DNA of 64,000 bases from Physcia stellaris (GCA_018902385.1 JABSSW010000004.1:124001-188000); one strand, 5' to 3'; counted from the stretch's first letter, positions 19,555-32,707 are shown. Notes: generated from the letters alone by a model not told the origin. A program made the numbers and translations.

Positions 19555-21445
19555 TCAGCTTTGTCTCGATGCGTGATGCCGCATACGAGCCCGAGTCTGG
19601 GCTTCATTGAAAGCTCGCTCAAATTCCCAGGAGGTCTTAGCGTAATCGTCCACTGGCCGACTATACTTTGACACATATTCACCAACGGACATAAGCGGGC
19701 CTATCATTAATACTGATGGAATATGTCGCGTTCGGTCGTTAATCATGATCCGCCACCAGGCACCTACTTCCCTCATCCATGAAATGTGATGATGTCGGAA
19801 AAGCCAGACGACCATTGCCACTCTCTCACCCATACTATAGCTCGAAGTCGTTATATTTGGAGAGACTTTCGGTCGTCCTCGTTGCCAAATCTGATAGCCA
19901 TTCACAAGCTCGATCAGAAGCCACAGACAACCAGTAACGGCCAAAGTGACAAACGCGGTCAGAAGGAAGACCCAGAGAGACTTGCCGCTCTCGTTGAGTT
20001 GTTGGATGTTCATTCCGAATATAGATGTAGCGAGGTTAAGTGGGACATAAATGAAAGCAAGTATCGTGACTATCACCAATTAGCAAGTTACAAATACTCA
20101 CAGATCACGGGCTCACAAATCTTCACTAATGATTGTCAGTAGAAGAATCACCGCCTCAAGGGTAGACCTTACCACGCTTCGCTTCCTCAATCTGTCGGTT
20201 CGACAAATCTATAGATTTTTTCGATTCTTCCAACCCCAGTTTTCCCACCTCGAGCTGGAGACGATCTCGGAGCGAAACCTGTAAGCGGTCTCCATTGGCT
20301 GTAACTTCGTTAAATTCCGCTTCTACCTGACGATATATGTATCCCTTCTTGCACTGCATGAATTGTGAGGAGTCAGAATACGTCTCAAGACTTCGCCAAT
20401 CGTCCAGCAGCCTATTGATGGAGTTCCGCAACGCTCCACAAGTGTTATAAACACCCTTGGGCTCAGAAACACTCTTGGGCTCAGAAACACTCTTGGGCTC
20501 AGAAGATTGGTAATGAAGTATCTGACTGACTGTGGAGCAGGCACATTGAAGTTTGAACAGTTCCAGTCGAATAATTGACAGAGGACAGAGGAGTGATACT
20601 GTCGTGAAATTTTCCTTCAGTTCGCTGTTCTCTGCGAGCATTTCAGAAAATTGGCGAATGTAGACATCCTTTAGAGAATTTCCAAAAGCAACCTGGCGCT
20701 TGAGCTTCGGGCATCGGCGGATGTGATCGATTTCGTCGCTGCGAATATTACCAAGAGAGAGATCTCCTATCTCCTGGGCCAGGAAGATGACATCGGGCAG
20801 ACTGCCTCCTCGAAGCCTTGGATGACAAATAGTAGCCACAGTCTGACCTACAGTCACGTAGCTGGGATGATAGCGGACTGTATCGTATGAATTGCGCCGG
20901 TCTAGGCTCAGCATGCTCCGGAAGAATCGTGGATCAAGTTGAAGTACTATTCCCAGAAAGTCTAAAATCTGTGTTTCTGCTTGCTTAGGCCATCTTCTAG
21001 GGCCAGCGTCGACGAGAACTAGCTGGAGCACCGTGTGTTCTGGGGGGTCACACAGAGCATCGATAACTTCGAGGCTATCGCATTCGGATTTTAGAACCTT
21101 GTGCGTCAACAGCTCCCCTGTCTCTGCTAAGTTCATAATACTTGTCGGCCAGCCTGAGGTAGTCTGATCATCGGAAATCGACGAAAAAAAGGAAAGAACC
21201 ATTGAAAAAGTGGGATAGGATTCCTCATGAAATTTCAAATACTCCACATAAGATCGAAATCCCGTCATCTCCTGGGCGCTCTTAAGCCGTGCTTGCGCCT
21301 TAGGGCCCAGCGAGAGATTCTTGTACACGTCGCCATCTCTTTCTCCAGCCGGATCATTGGAGTTCCCAAGGGCGGTTGGCAGGCTCTCGACTTTCGGTTC
21401 GCTCCCCGAGAACAGGTCACTTTGCGCATCTCTTTCGACGTCCAT
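19555..21445 (-). CDS. CorA-like Mg2+ transporter-family protein
   Basis: Two exons, 20173-21445 and 19555-20069, joined across a 103-bp intron (GTAAGG ... GCTAATTGGTGATAG) so that EEAKR runs into VTILAFIYVPLN. About 595 residues. The CorA signature GMN is present in SIFGMNIQQLN at the end of the first membrane helix, and a second helix (WVFLLTAFVTLAVTGCLWLLIEL) follows, as in CorA/Mrs2/Alr proteins. The long soluble N-terminal region is typical of fungal CorA-like proteins, in which divalent-cation transport has often not been shown. An 18-bp unit repeated three times near 20454-20503 encodes repeated SEPKSV. A tail of about 120 residues follows helix 2, which is longer than in bacterial CorA. 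Confidence 0.75.
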
Positions 21446-22393
21446 CGTAAATCACTCTTCCAGTTATAAGATAATAAAAGTGGAAAAGAAAACAGAGAAG
21501 ACTCCCCGACAAACAAAAACCGGCGAAGATCAGCCCCAGCCGTACAAGGCTGGGCCTGCATGCTCGTCCAAAAAGGACCAATCATCACTGGTGACACTGC
21601 ACCATTTCATGCCGACTCGGACGCACATGGCACCATGGAACCGCGCGGCAGTGCTTGCAGTGAAGAGATGAAGAGAGTTCAAGCGTGAAAGGAGAAGACC
21701 GAGATAGTAAGATGATATCGCCGAAGAAAATCTAAAGAATTCAAGTTGATAAGGAGAGGAAAGCGAGGCGCGACAGGATCGAACAAGTCACGATTAGAAG
21801 TGCAAGGGTTCTCCAGAGGTCGAGTCCTGTGAGTGTAGCGAAACAGCTTGGAACGGATATCTGGTGCAGTTTTCAGCTTGAACAGCAAGGGCTTCACAAG
21901 GAAAAACGCCAAGACATCGTCATCTCGATCATTTGCTGCCAAAATCCACTCCATGAGTACTTCAGCCGGCAGGAGCACGTATGTTCGGAGACGAATGAAG
22001 ATCAAACAGATATTCCATTTTTCCCATCGCATGTAACCATTATGCATTGGCCATTGCCATTATTTCGACAGCTTACTATGTACAGACGCCTTGCATTAAC
22101 GCTTCCTTTGCTTCATCCGTACCATAGTATCATCGCAGGAACGCCTAGCCATTAGCCACGACCTGATCACCATGGCTTGACTGAGCAGCCTCATGACCTG
22201 CTTCGGTCCATCGGCTGGCATGCATGCATCTCAGAACAGAGGAAACACGGCTGATGAGACGTCGGCTGCACAGGGTATCAAACCCCAAATGCTATGCGTA
22301 GGGAGGTCTTTTCCACAACGTGAAACATATACAAAGAGATCTTTCTCCTCCCGGTGTCTTGGCAATACGCTCGAAGAACCTCACGAAGCCATT
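21446..22393. promoter_or_regulatory. CorA-like gene upstream region
   Basis: Contains a CCAATCA box at 21578-21584, about 135 bp before the CorA-like start. The rest, down to the stop of the phosphatase gene, shows no credible gene. Confidence 0.35.
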
Positions 22394-25066
22394 TCAGAGC
22401 ACGTCAAAGATGCTCCTCGTGATCGGCGCCTCTCCTCTTGTTGCCGGACTACGCGGATCCTCCTCTTTATCTTGCGCGGGCTTCGGACTCATGAGAGCCT
22501 GCTCAAAGACCGAGCTACCTGCAAGATCCCCCGCGGCAGTGCGGTGAAAGGGACTGGCCGTAAACTCAGCAGCGCGTGGAGAGAGTAAGGATGGTGTCAG
22601 TGGCGGTTGGTCATTGCTTACGGAATGTTCGGGGCGGAAATGAGCCGTCACTTGAGCGGCCGAAAACTGAGGTGGCAAAGCTCGTCGGAAAGGAAGCTGC
22701 GTCGATGCTGCGGCTCGTCGACCGGAGAAATTGCTGAAGCCGGCGGGGAGAGAGGGTGTGAGGGGTGAAGAGGCTTGTGAAGGTTCGGACGATGTCGGTT
22801 TTATTTCAGCAGCGGGCACATCCATGAGCCCTCCACTCGTCTCCAACACCTCATGGCTCTGCGGCTTCAGCCCACTGGTGTCAGTTGGCGATATGGCGGT
22901 ATCCTCCAGGTCTGGATGTGTAGTATTCTCTGGTGATCTTTCCTGGGCATCGATGTTTGTCATGATGCTCTCACTAGGTACAATAGTATCGCTTGGAGAC
23001 CATTGCATATCTGGAGGTGCCGAAGAAGGACCAGGACTGACATCCCCTGTGCTATTTCTTCCTTGAATATTCGCGGAGTTGGGAGGACTGAACGAATTCG
23101 CACGGGCTGGTGTCAATTCAAGATCCTTCCGAAACGGCCCTGACAAGGGTCCGTGGGAAGGATGTTGAAGCAGAGACGTCGGTAGATTCAATGGAGTCGT
23201 GTGCGGATTGGCTCGACCAGAACCCATGGTACGCCAGGAATGCCACCCGGAAGGACCTGACAAGAAACTTTTCGGTAGCTTCTCCTTGAACTCCGATAAC
23301 TGGTATATCAGATTCATATTTGGACCTATCCATTTGCTACGGCTCTTTACCGCATCGTACGCCTCCTGTACAGTCAACTGTGGGTTCTTGTACAGGCCAT
23401 AAGCAACGACCAGACTCGCCGATCGACTAACGCCACATTGGCAGTGAATAAGCACTCTTTTGCTCTGCCTTGCTCGATCGTCTATAAGCTCGCATAACCG
23501 CAGCAGGTCGTCGACTACATTAGTGTTATGATCCCAAAGGATATGTATATACTCTGGCGTAATGCTCTCTTTTTGTGACGGTACTGATAACTCTTCCTGC
23601 GGCTCCGCCGGCTGTGTTCCGATGGCAAAGCTGGAGGATTTATCTGATATTGCAGTCTGTGGTTCTTGAAGGGTTTCCCTATCCACATCATGAAGATTAC
23701 CGTTCGTCAGAGAAACTTGTACCGCTGCATCTTCCATACAACTTGACTTCGGCCTTTCAGCTACCGCAAGAAAGGGGTTTTTGACCTCTCGGGCTACGTT
23801 CAGCACGACGTCAAATTGGGAGGCCTCAGTATCCGTGGGCTCCAGATAGAGATAGACGTGCGGATCGTATATGCAGACAGGTCCTTGCGGATAGGCAGGT
23901 GACTTGACTTCGCGCGATAACGGTAACTCATAATCATTCTCCTCTTCGACATGGTCTAGCGTTTGCCTTGTGATTGGCGACGAGTAGTTGTTCTCGGACG
24001 AATGATAAGTTGTACTTAATGGGGGTCGTGACCTCCCAGCGCGGCTGTTGGATGAAATGCCTCCAAAAGGAGGAAGTTTCATGCCCCCTTCAGGAGCAAC
24101 TGTAGGAGAAGAGATCATCGGTACCGTGGATACAGATTGAAGATAATTCAACGTCCGAGACTGGGAGTCGACTGATGGAGTTGATGGTACGACACCTGAT
24201 TCGCTGTGGGTATCTTGACTCCCTAAGCTATTATCTGGGGTGGTCAATTTTAGACCGAGGTTACTCGGTCGCTTCCTGGGCGGTTTTGGAGGCACGATAA
24301 ATGCTGGTGTCGGAGGGGCGGAGAAAGCATGAGCTTTGGCAGTGGTCGATGTGCCGGGCTGGAATGATAGGGAAGAGATCTGGTGAGAGGGCCGACTTGA
24401 GGCAGATGTATTTACGGACAGATTCTTCATATTGCGCATTTTCTTGTTTGGAGAATCAGCCCTGCTGAGACCGGGTAGACTCGCAAATGCAGAAGAAGAT
24501 CGTTGCGATTGATCTGATGCTCCCGTTCTAAAAGACGTGGCTAATTTCGCGATTGGAGGTATGGAGGATGGCGATTCGGGTGATGAGCTTGGGGATGGCT
24601 CAGTAAGGGAGTCCATGGTCGAGACCGTAGTAGTAGGCGAGGAGTCGGTAGATTCGAACGTTGATGTGGAATCCCTTCGTAACACTGGAGAAGAATGATG
24701 GCTGTTGTGTGGAGGTCTCTTAAGAGTGTTTGTAACCCTGTTTGATGTGATGGACGTCGTGTTTTCCAACTCTCTAGCCTCTTGCAAGTTGACACCGTTT
24801 CCAAACACAGACATGAACGATGGCAAAGATGCTAGCAGCGGTCCCGAACCTGTTGTTTCCGGCATCCTCGAATATTGTGCATTTGTTGACGATTCTTCCT
24901 TCCACGATACAACCTTCTGTCCGCAATCCGACACTACCGGGCAGAAATCACCCCCTTTTGTAGATGGATCATGGTCGTATTGGTGATTTATAGATGGGAC
25001 CGAGATCGAAGCGCAAACACCTTTTACGGCCATCTGGTCAGCGTTGCGTGCCAGAACAGCAGTCAT
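22394..25066 (-). CDS. Dual-specificity MAP-kinase phosphatase (Msg5 type)
   Basis: Single exon of 890 residues from the first ATG (25066; the open frame continues to 25144 without ATG). The catalytic loop is HCQCGVSRSAS, matching the HCxxGxSR signature; the likely general acid is the Asp in ILWDHNTNVVDDL. The phosphatase domain begins around VCIYDPHVYLYLEPTD and is split by an insert of about 90 residues rich in Ser/Glu before EYIHILWDH. The flanking regions are long, Ser/Pro/Thr-rich and probably disordered, as in yeast Msg5, which dephosphorylates cell-wall and pheromone MAP kinases. The C-terminus is Pro/Ser-rich. Later in-frame methionines (for example MPETTGSGPL) are alternative starts. 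Confidence 0.8.
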   Translation of the reverse strand: MTAVLARNADQMAVKGVCASISVPSINHQYDHDPSTKGGDFCPVVSDCGQKVVSWKEESSTNAQYSRMPETTGSGPLLASLPSFMSVFGNGVNLQEARELENTTSITSNRVTNTLKRPPHNSHHSSPVLRRDSTSTFESTDSSPTTTVSTMDSLTEPSPSSSPESPSSIPPIAKLATSFRTGASDQSQRSSSAFASLPGLSRADSPNKKMRNMKNLSVNTSASSRPSHQISSLSFQPGTSTTAKAHAFSAPPTPAFIVPPKPPRKRPSNLGLKLTTPDNSLGSQDTHSESGVVPSTPSVDSQSRTLNYLQSVSTVPMISSPTVAPEGGMKLPPFGGISSNSRAGRSRPPLSTTYHSSENNYSSPITRQTLDHVEEENDYELPLSREVKSPAYPQGPVCIYDPHVYLYLEPTDTEASQFDVVLNVAREVKNPFLAVAERPKSSCMEDAAVQVSLTNGNLHDVDRETLQEPQTAISDKSSSFAIGTQPAEPQEELSVPSQKESITPEYIHILWDHNTNVVDDLLRLCELIDDRARQSKRVLIHCQCGVSRSASLVVAYGLYKNPQLTVQEAYDAVKSRSKWIGPNMNLIYQLSEFKEKLPKSFLSGPSGWHSWRTMGSGRANPHTTPLNLPTSLLQHPSHGPLSGPFRKDLELTPARANSFSPPNSANIQGRNSTGDVSPGPSSAPPDMQWSPSDTIVPSESIMTNIDAQERSPENTTHPDLEDTAISPTDTSGLKPQSHEVLETSGGLMDVPAAEIKPTSSEPSQASSPLTPSLPAGFSNFSGRRAAASTQLPFRRALPPQFSAAQVTAHFRPEHSVSNDQPPLTPSLLSPRAAEFTASPFHRTAAGDLAGSSVFEQALMSPKPAQDKEEDPRSPATRGEAPITRSIFDVL

Positions 25067-26676
25067 TCTGTCAAGATGATCTCTGCGCAGAGCGATGGAG
25101 TAATTAGACGGGACGAGGGAATGACAGTCGGCACAAGACACCACAAATCATACATTTGGACTTAACGTATGGGTGTTTGCATGGTCAATCGGCCAGCAAA
25201 CGACATAGCAGCAAAGGGGGTTGCATACCGTGGTCAGCGAAGCGCCGTCTTTGTCCCTTGTCCTCCCGACTGTGATTGGTGCCAGCACTGTTCGAGTCGC
25301 ACACCCTCAAGGTCTGGTCCGATGTTGTCTCCTTGCCTAATTGACAGAGCTGGCTCTAGAGCCTCTTTCACGAGATCCCTAGCGGCAGTTGGGCGCTTAA
25401 GTTGACTCGGTCACTCAAGCTTGTTGATTTGACTCGCGGACGGGACTTCAGACGATCGGGTAGCGTGGCGGATGCGATTTTCCAAGGGTGGTTATTGTCA
25501 AGTGATGGATGCTGGTGCTGAAGATGATCAACGACAAAGGTATTCGGAGAGTGCGGAGTGGGCGAGTCGAGGTTTGGCGTGTGGTTTCAAGTGGAGCGAA
25601 TGGGTCAGTTTAGCCTGTTGGACACCTTGTTAGCGTTCAGCGCTTTCAAAGAAGACGGCGAGCCAATCAGAGAGCGTCTATCTTTAGACGCCAAGATGGT
25701 GGAATTATCGAATCTCGCCGCGCTTGACCACAGCTTTCTGCATTCAGTCAGGCTGCAGCTCACACGGCCTGCCAGCTGTGGACCGAAACAAGCCCGTCGA
25801 ATCAAACTCGATTTAATGAAATGAACGGCACTCTCTCCATGTCATTGTCAGCCGAAGCTGGGCCGCCTCAACTAGTGTTTGTCCTTATTCGAGAACTTAG
25901 GGTGTATTCCCCTCCTCAAACAGCTGCGTTGTCAAATACAAGAGGGGTGCATGTTCACGAGGATGACCGGAAAGTCGTAGCACAACAGCTGTGAGCATTT
26001 GAAACTTACTCGAGCTGGCCAAAACCACAAAGCAGCTCCTTGGACTCCTTCCAAAGATAGTACCCACTTGAATTTCAGAGATGATCCGGTAGATGTGGTA
26101 CTTTAGGATGGTGATGAAGGCCATAGGGTTGAGGGTTGAAGTGACTTTGTTTGGGGTTGATCCAGCAAGAAGGTGATTGGCCGGCCCAATTGGAAACAAG
26201 CTAAGCCGGTTTCAGGCTTCATTCGTGATTCACCTAAGGTACATACTACATCAAGGTACCTTACTATATGTACATACTGGACGTCCATCAGATACACCAT
26301 CCAGAGATGTACTTCCACTAGTAGGGGATGACTTTTGCAACGATCTTGAATGACGCCCTCGAGAATACTAGCTGTGCATTATTACCGTTTTATGCCGTTT
26401 CATCGCTTCATCAAGAAGTTCTCTTAGGACCTGTCTATGCCTATTCTTACATCTTAAATGCCCGGGGTATCTTTCAAGCCAGAAACAATGCCAAAATGCT
26501 TCACAGAACTCCTCCACGACAAATCCCTAAAATCAAACTGTAGACGGCGGCTTGATAAGCATTGTTCAAAAGCCAAAAAGTGATCTTACAACAACACGGA
26601 TAAAAAGTCACTGGTCAGTTGCCCACATCGTGTTCTCCATGGCTATAGCCTAGAGCAGGTAATCATACGCTGATCT
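25067..26676. promoter_or_regulatory. Phosphatase promoter and PAS-kinase 3' flank
   Basis: About 1.6 kb without a gene. A CCAATCA box is at 25663-25669 in GAGCCAATCAGAG, about 600 bp upstream of the phosphatase start. Reading frames here are short and overlap. Confidence 0.35.
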
Positions 26677-29600
26677 TCAGGTCTGATCCCCGCCAGCTCT
26701 ACACCATGGGTGCTCCATGACCTGAGTGATGGTGTACCGCTGATCCACCTCGCGATTGAGCATCGCTCGGATCAAATCGATAGAAGCTTCGCTCATGATC
26801 CACGGTATGCGAAGTTCGTGATCCATAATTTCATCGATGCTGTAGAATGGGTTTTCTTTGTACACCAGGGTGTACAGGAGGATTCCAAGAGCCCACACGT
26901 CCTGCTCTTTGCCACGATAGGATCTGCCTTGCAACACTTCAGGTGCAGCGTAATCTAGTGTGCAGATCTTCTAGTCAGCTCTGGATTTCCTCGATTCGCA
27001 AGCCCGCGACGAGGGCGCTTACCAATGGTCCCCACAAATACATCAAAGGGCCCATTCTTGATATATGCTGCACTGCCGAAGTCGATGAGCTTAACTTTGT
27101 TTTCACCATCCAGGATGATGTTTTCGTCCTTGATGTCTCGATGAACAACAAGAGCTTTAGTATGTAGATGGTGCAGAGCCGCAACAACCTGCATGAAAAT
27201 ATTTCGACATTCTGCTTCGGTCATGTTAGATCGCATTTCAATGTAATCGAAAAGGTCCATCCCTGGAAGTCCGTGAGGCACCATCTCGATGTAGTAATTG
27301 ACGTCGTCCTCGAAGAAGTCTGTCATTTCTATAATGTTGGGGTGCTTAAAACCGTCACGGCGGAGATAGTCAAGAACATGTATCTCGAGCGGTACAGTGC
27401 CCAAACGTCGATCTCGCGTCCAAGTATCAACCAAGATTCGTCGCTTGGTCACATACTTTAGGACAACCTTCCCACCACCACCCTTTGCATGTCTAGCGAG
27501 CTTGACCGAGCCATAAGCACCTTGACCGAGATCCTCAAGGATAGTGAAATCGGTTATCTTCTTTTTCTTGGGACGCTCCCTGGGGCTAGAAGTAGTAGCC
27601 GGCGTGACGTCGGAGGGAAGCTGTTTGACTGGACTCTCTGAGATCGGTTGCGACGCCGCCTCTTCAATTTGTTCCTTTATAACTGACGATGGCGTACGAC
27701 TCGGTTTATTATCATCAATGTCCATCTGCTGAGGAGAAATCGCGTCACTATTCTGTCCTGGAGATATTTGACGTGGGGTGTATCGTCCCGACATAGGAGT
27801 CGCTGAGCCACCAGCTCCCGCAGTCGAATGGAGTTGGCGAGAGTAAGTGATCCATAAAGCATATACCACTTCTGAAACTGCTTCAGACTGACTGCTTTCG
27901 CTTACGGCTTCACTGACATATCCAGAATTCTCCTCCGTAATAGAGTCAATGGGTCCTGGTCGTTCGCTTTGTACCACTCGCATCTGTACGTCGACGTTGA
28001 TCACAGAGCCATCGCGGTGTTTTGCAATCAATCCTGGTGGTTGCAAAAAGATAGCTGCAGCGTTTGCAGTTCCTTCCCGAAAGGCAAGTACTGCCCTCGC
28101 TCTGCGGAAGCTGTGCTCTGGAATGACGATGCCATGCTGCAACGTCACCTTATCGTCTTCGGTCAGAACATCTAAGACCCTATCGAAGCCAGGAACCAAT
28201 TCGTTGATACTGAGTCCGTTAGGGCTCGTTTGCCCGAATAAAGCTGCAGAGAAGACAGTGTTTGAACTAGTGATCTCCAGTGTTGATGCTGAAAGAACGA
28301 CAATACCAGCAATATGCGGAAAGCTCGAAACCCGTAAAGTCTGAGGTTCGGCACCCAGGGTGATTGTCGTAGGTATATTGACGCCTTCGGCATTACGTGC
28401 AGTATAATATCGAGTCTTCTTGATTTCATCGAAATCAGCAGTGCCAGAGGAGCATAATGGGACATGCGGGAGAAGTTGTTCTATACTCGAGCGGGTAGCT
28501 AGGTGCAAATCTCCCCAAATGGTGGTGGTTGAGCCTGTAGTGGAGGTCACACAAGCCTGTGAGTCAAGCGTGATGAAAGCAATATCTTCAAGGATCTCTT
28601 CCAGCACCCATATGAGGCCACCGCGTTTCTCCTTGACCCATAAGCTTGCGGACCCAGTAGCGCCGTTCCGCTTTTGTATGGGAACTACGTCACCACAAAG
28701 TAGAACGCCCCTGGAGTTAGATGTTGTATGAGTCAAGGTACCGTTCGCTTTCTTTTTAATGTCATTCTCACCTTTTTTGGTGGCTTTCTGGCTAGCTAAG
28801 TGACGGGACGGAGGCTTGCTTAAAAGTTTGGCTGTGACACCACCACCCAAACTCAATGTACTGGAAGTGCTAGAACTGACCCGCTTGTTCTCTGATGGGA
28901 TCTTTTGAGCAGTTGGAGAAGGTTTAGGACCAGATATTCTCAACTTTTGTTCGAGCCATCCTCTCTCGTCCTCGCGCACAACCTCGAGAATCCCCAACTT
29001 CTTTACTTCAGCCTTAGTCACGCCGAAAACAAGACACGCAAGGTCGTTCGCTGCAAGAATAGTCCACGGAGCGTCTGTCTCGGTTGTGAAAATAGCCTGA
29101 GAGGGGGGCAGCCATCGGTTGGAATGTCCATGGACAGCCGATGGAGCATTTACATTAGCATTGAAGGAACCAGCAACCGCAGACATTGGAGTAGGCGATA
29201 GTAGTGCTTCCTCGCTAAGTTCTTCTTTCGCAAAATACGGACCAGCCATTGCTTCGGCTAGTTTTATTTGTAGGTTGAGTAAAGATAGATCAGTACGCGT
29301 CCGTTTAAGACCCGATCTTCCGTCAGGTGTCTGTGACCCCTGGCTTGCAGTGAAGTCCTTGCCTGGAGACGGCGGTCCTGATTTTTCAGCATCTTCGGCC
29401 GCCCCGAGTCCCGATGTCTGTATTATATCTTTAGATTGATCGGCTTTATCAAATGTAAACGTTCTGGGTTTATCGGAGCGCCCATCAAGCTGTTCTGGAC
29501 TTTGCGGATGGAAAGCCTTTTCGAATACATTCCCACCATCAACATTTGCAGGCCCAGTCAGCGGCCCATGCACGAATTGTGCTAGCTGTGCATCTTCCGT

Positions 29601-30415
29601 GTTTTTTCCAAGAACATTGACCTTGGCAAGCAAATCTATCATATCTTGAACTTCCGCATCCCCACTGACTTTTGCCTGCGCGTTTACTAGCCCAGGATGA
29701 TTGGTTGTCCATCCAAGCTTATCCCGCATGAAGTCAATGGATCTCTTCAACAGGCTTTGACGGCTATGAAGAACATCTTCAGATTGGTGGGCAAAGGAAA
29801 AGGAGTGAAGTGATTCGGAGGGAAATCGTGAGAGATCTTCAGCAAAATTGAACGTTGGCGACGAAGGTCCAGCCGGGGTGAATGTACCCGGTGAGAAGTT
29901 CCGAGCGTTGGAAGAGTTCAGTGTCATGGAGGAAGACCTTGGAGGTAGTGAGAAAGAAGCTTCAGGAGATGGAGGTTGTGTCGTGACTCGAGACAGGGGC
30001 TGTTGTCGTATGCGCCGAAGGCCAGAAGCACCCATGCTTTGCTCATGCCCAGAAACGACAGGCGACGGTGGCCCTGGCCCAGCATCATAGCCTCTTTCTG
30101 ACCCTTCGTCGACAGAGAACCGTATTCTTGTACTCCCCAGATGAGTGGATGGATTCGCAAGAAGGTTTCCTGTACTTCGGTTCTTCGGTAGGTGGAGGGG
30201 TACATGTGACGATTCTGTATCATTTTGTAAGGAGACGGATCGTTGTAAAGCTGTGTCTTCTACCAAATGATTGTCAGAGAGATTCAATTGGACATCGGCT
30301 GCATGACTCCAGAACAGTGCAAAGAGTTCGGTGATACGCAGGCTTCCCCGTAATTCAGATGTTTGACGAGCCGAAGAATCAACTCACCTCCATCTTCCGT
30401 ATCAGATTCACGCAT
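26677..30415 (-). CDS. PAS-domain serine/threonine kinase (PASK/Psk type)
   Basis: Three exons: 30388-30415 (28 nt, MRESDTEDG), 27023-30298 and 26677-26954. Introns are 89 bp (GTGAGT ... ATGCAG) and 68 bp (GTAAGC ... GCTGACT ... CACTAG); the second joins GTI to DYAAPEVL inside the activation segment. About 1190 residues. A PAS-like segment lies around DAPWTILAANDLACLVFGVT. The kinase domain has GQGAYGSVKLAR (glycine loop), KVVLKYV (Lys), VVHRDIKDEN (catalytic loop), IDFGSAAY (DFG) and APEV. Yeast Psk1/Psk2 regulate sugar flux and translation; that role is inferred by homology. The long N-terminal half is Ser/Pro-rich. The first exon is inferred because the main frame has no ATG near its start. 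Confidence 0.85.
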
Positions 30416-31502
30416 GCTTGGAGCCCAAAGTTGTCTCCGCCAATTCGAATCGGCTTTCAGCGCGATGGAAGCCAGTCAGCGTCGAGAGAGGCGACCGCTC
30501 CGGTCAAAGCTTTGAAAATGGCATCGGGACTACACGTGAGGTTTCTAGGTCGGCTGACGGGCTGACGATGATTGGTCAGCACCTCACGTCGGAACAGAAG
30601 CTGGAGGCTGGCTTTACACATCCACTGTTCGAAAAGGAAGACCTATGTGACAAGTGAATGACTACGGAAAGCGTGGGGTGTTCGGTGGGGAATGTTGAGC
30701 TGGCAGGGATGTTGCTGATATGTAGATCGAGTCCAGTCAAACATAGGCGCTTATACAAAGACAAATTATGAACACATGAAGCGCTCAACCGAACAACTAT
30801 AACTGATCACGAAGCTACTTCTGTCTGGGCCTGAAAGCGTTCAGCTTGTTCTAGTGCGTTCGCGTCCCAAATTTATGTGTTGGTGGTCACATCAAGTCAC
30901 AGTTCAGCTCTAAATGAGAGGATTTACGTCACAGTACAAGTAGTATGATGGGATGGGTAGCTGTCTAAGTATTGCCTTGCTATTTCGCTATTCAGCTTCC
31001 CCTCTAAATGCATTGAAGTTGACGACAAAGGCTATTCCCGGAGCCTAGTCAGTGACGAAGGTTCTTTCTCGATCGGACGAAAATCGATGTTGTAGCAGGG
31101 ACGCTGCTGAAAGAATTGGTGAGAATAGGTGAGATGTCGGATTCGGAGCGTGAAACGAGGGGATCGCTGGATGGGGGGAGTGGTATCGTCAAAAAGCTAT
31201 CAAATGCTGGGAAGTCGTCCAAGCGAGTTCGTCAGCCAAACCCATGTTGCATAGCAACATGGCAAGTCGTAAAGGGTTGTCAAGGATCATGACTTCGTAA
31301 TCTTCGACCGTCGTAAAAGCATGAGTCCGTGGGGTTGGTATCAAGAATCAGGGGTGTAGAACCAGAACTTTTGTGGTGTCAGAAGGACTTCTTTGAAAAA
31401 GCAGGGGAGCAGTCGTAGACCTGGGTTAAGCCCTTGAGTTGGCGTAGCGGGGGTAGGGAGATGGTAGCGGTCTGGAGACTGAGGGTTTTGCGAGATGAGT
31501 TT
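30416..31502. promoter_or_regulatory. PAS-kinase promoter
   Basis: A CCAAT box on the minus strand (ATTGG at 30571-30575, in TGATTGGTCAG) lies about 155 bp upstream of the kinase start. No gene is seen in the remaining sequence, which also holds the 3' flank of the KH-protein gene's opposite neighbour. Confidence 0.4.
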
Positions 31503-32707
31503 TTAGTCTTGCTGTTGGCTCCGTCGCATCTTCTCGGCCTCAAGATTCTCATAAAGAAGGTATAGAGCCTTCTCGTTTGCAGCAGCGCTTCCCATGATGG
31601 TGAACATCCGCTCCCCTGTCTCATCATGAGGCGCCTTGGCAATGGAAATGCGAGCTCCTGAACTCTTTCGTATCTCACTGATCTTACTACCACCGCGGCC
31701 TATAATACAGCCGACCATATCGGAAGGAATGCTGATGTTTTGCGTCTGGATTTCTTCACCGTCCTCGGTAGTGGTGGGGGGAGGACCACGGTTAGCGTCT
31801 GAATTTGATCGACGATTGAACCCGACCGGCGAATCGCTGAAGTCGGCACCATTACCTGTTCGATTATATGAACGGTTTCCCACATATGGCGGCATTGCAG
31901 CGGCCGCAGCAAGCTGGCCTCCACGGCCTACCTCGGCCCTGACAGCTGGGTTGTATAGAACAGTCCCAGTCCCACGTTGCCAGTCATCGACCAGACACTT
32001 ACCAATCTCCCAGGTAGCCTTTTGGATACCTTCCGGTGTACCTTGAACCTCGACGATGCGCTCGGTTGACTGAGGAAGCATCTCTTTCTGTGCTACCATA
32101 CGGACACCTGACGCGTCTTGTATGTGCTTAATCTTCAACCCTTGTCGACCGATTATGGTGCCCATTTGGTTGTGCGAGATAAGAAGGCGGATTGCTAGCA
32201 TAGGTCACGGTTAGTAACAAGCTGAAACAAGATTATGGAGATAAATGACCAAGGCGGTGAATACACAACATCTCATGAAGGAGTCCAGATAGACATACGA
32301 TGTGTCCCATTCGTGGAAATGACTCCGCCCATCCCCATCTGCGGTGCGCCCTCGAGAAGACCTTTTGCCACGATCCCATATGCTTTCGAGATGCCTTCCA
32401 GCCCACCGGCCACAGTCAAAACGCGATCATGAACGCCCTGGACTACCTTGCTCACTCCTGCTTTAACGCCGGTCTCGTCACGTAAATCAGCCACGTTCTT
32501 GCCGGCTTTGCCGATAATGACTCCAGCTTCCTTGGATGAAACTATAGCTCGAAGGGTCATTTGAGATTGGGCATATTCTTCGTCGGTCCTCGGGGCTGAT
32601 TCCCCATCAGGACCCAGCCTATGGTCGTCTCCATTTTCGTTGAGACCAACACGTGCCATGTTCTCAGCTAGGAGATCAGTCTCCGTACGTGTTTCGGTGG
32701 CTGCCAT
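31503..32707 (-). CDS. Triple-KH RNA-binding protein (PBP2/HEK2 type)
   Basis: Two exons, 32299-32707 and 31503-32194, with a 104-bp intron (GTATGT ... GCTAG) that joins GTH to PIRLLISHNQ. About 366 residues. Three KH domains each keep the GxxG loop: VIIGKAGKN, TIIGRQGLK and CIIGRGGSK. A spacer rich in Gly/Ala/Asn separates KH2 and KH3. Homologs (yeast Pbp2, Hek2/Khd1, metazoan PCBP/hnRNP E) bind C-rich or CNN-rich mRNA and affect localisation and stability. A cytoplasmic or nuclear RNA-binding role is inferred. The C-terminal end is short (EKMRRSQQQD). Confidence 0.85.

Noticed and set aside
20070-20172. A 24-nt micro-exon in the CorA-like gene (20102-20125)
   Set aside because: It keeps the frame but would need a 32-bp intron; a single 103-bp intron also keeps the frame and is simpler.
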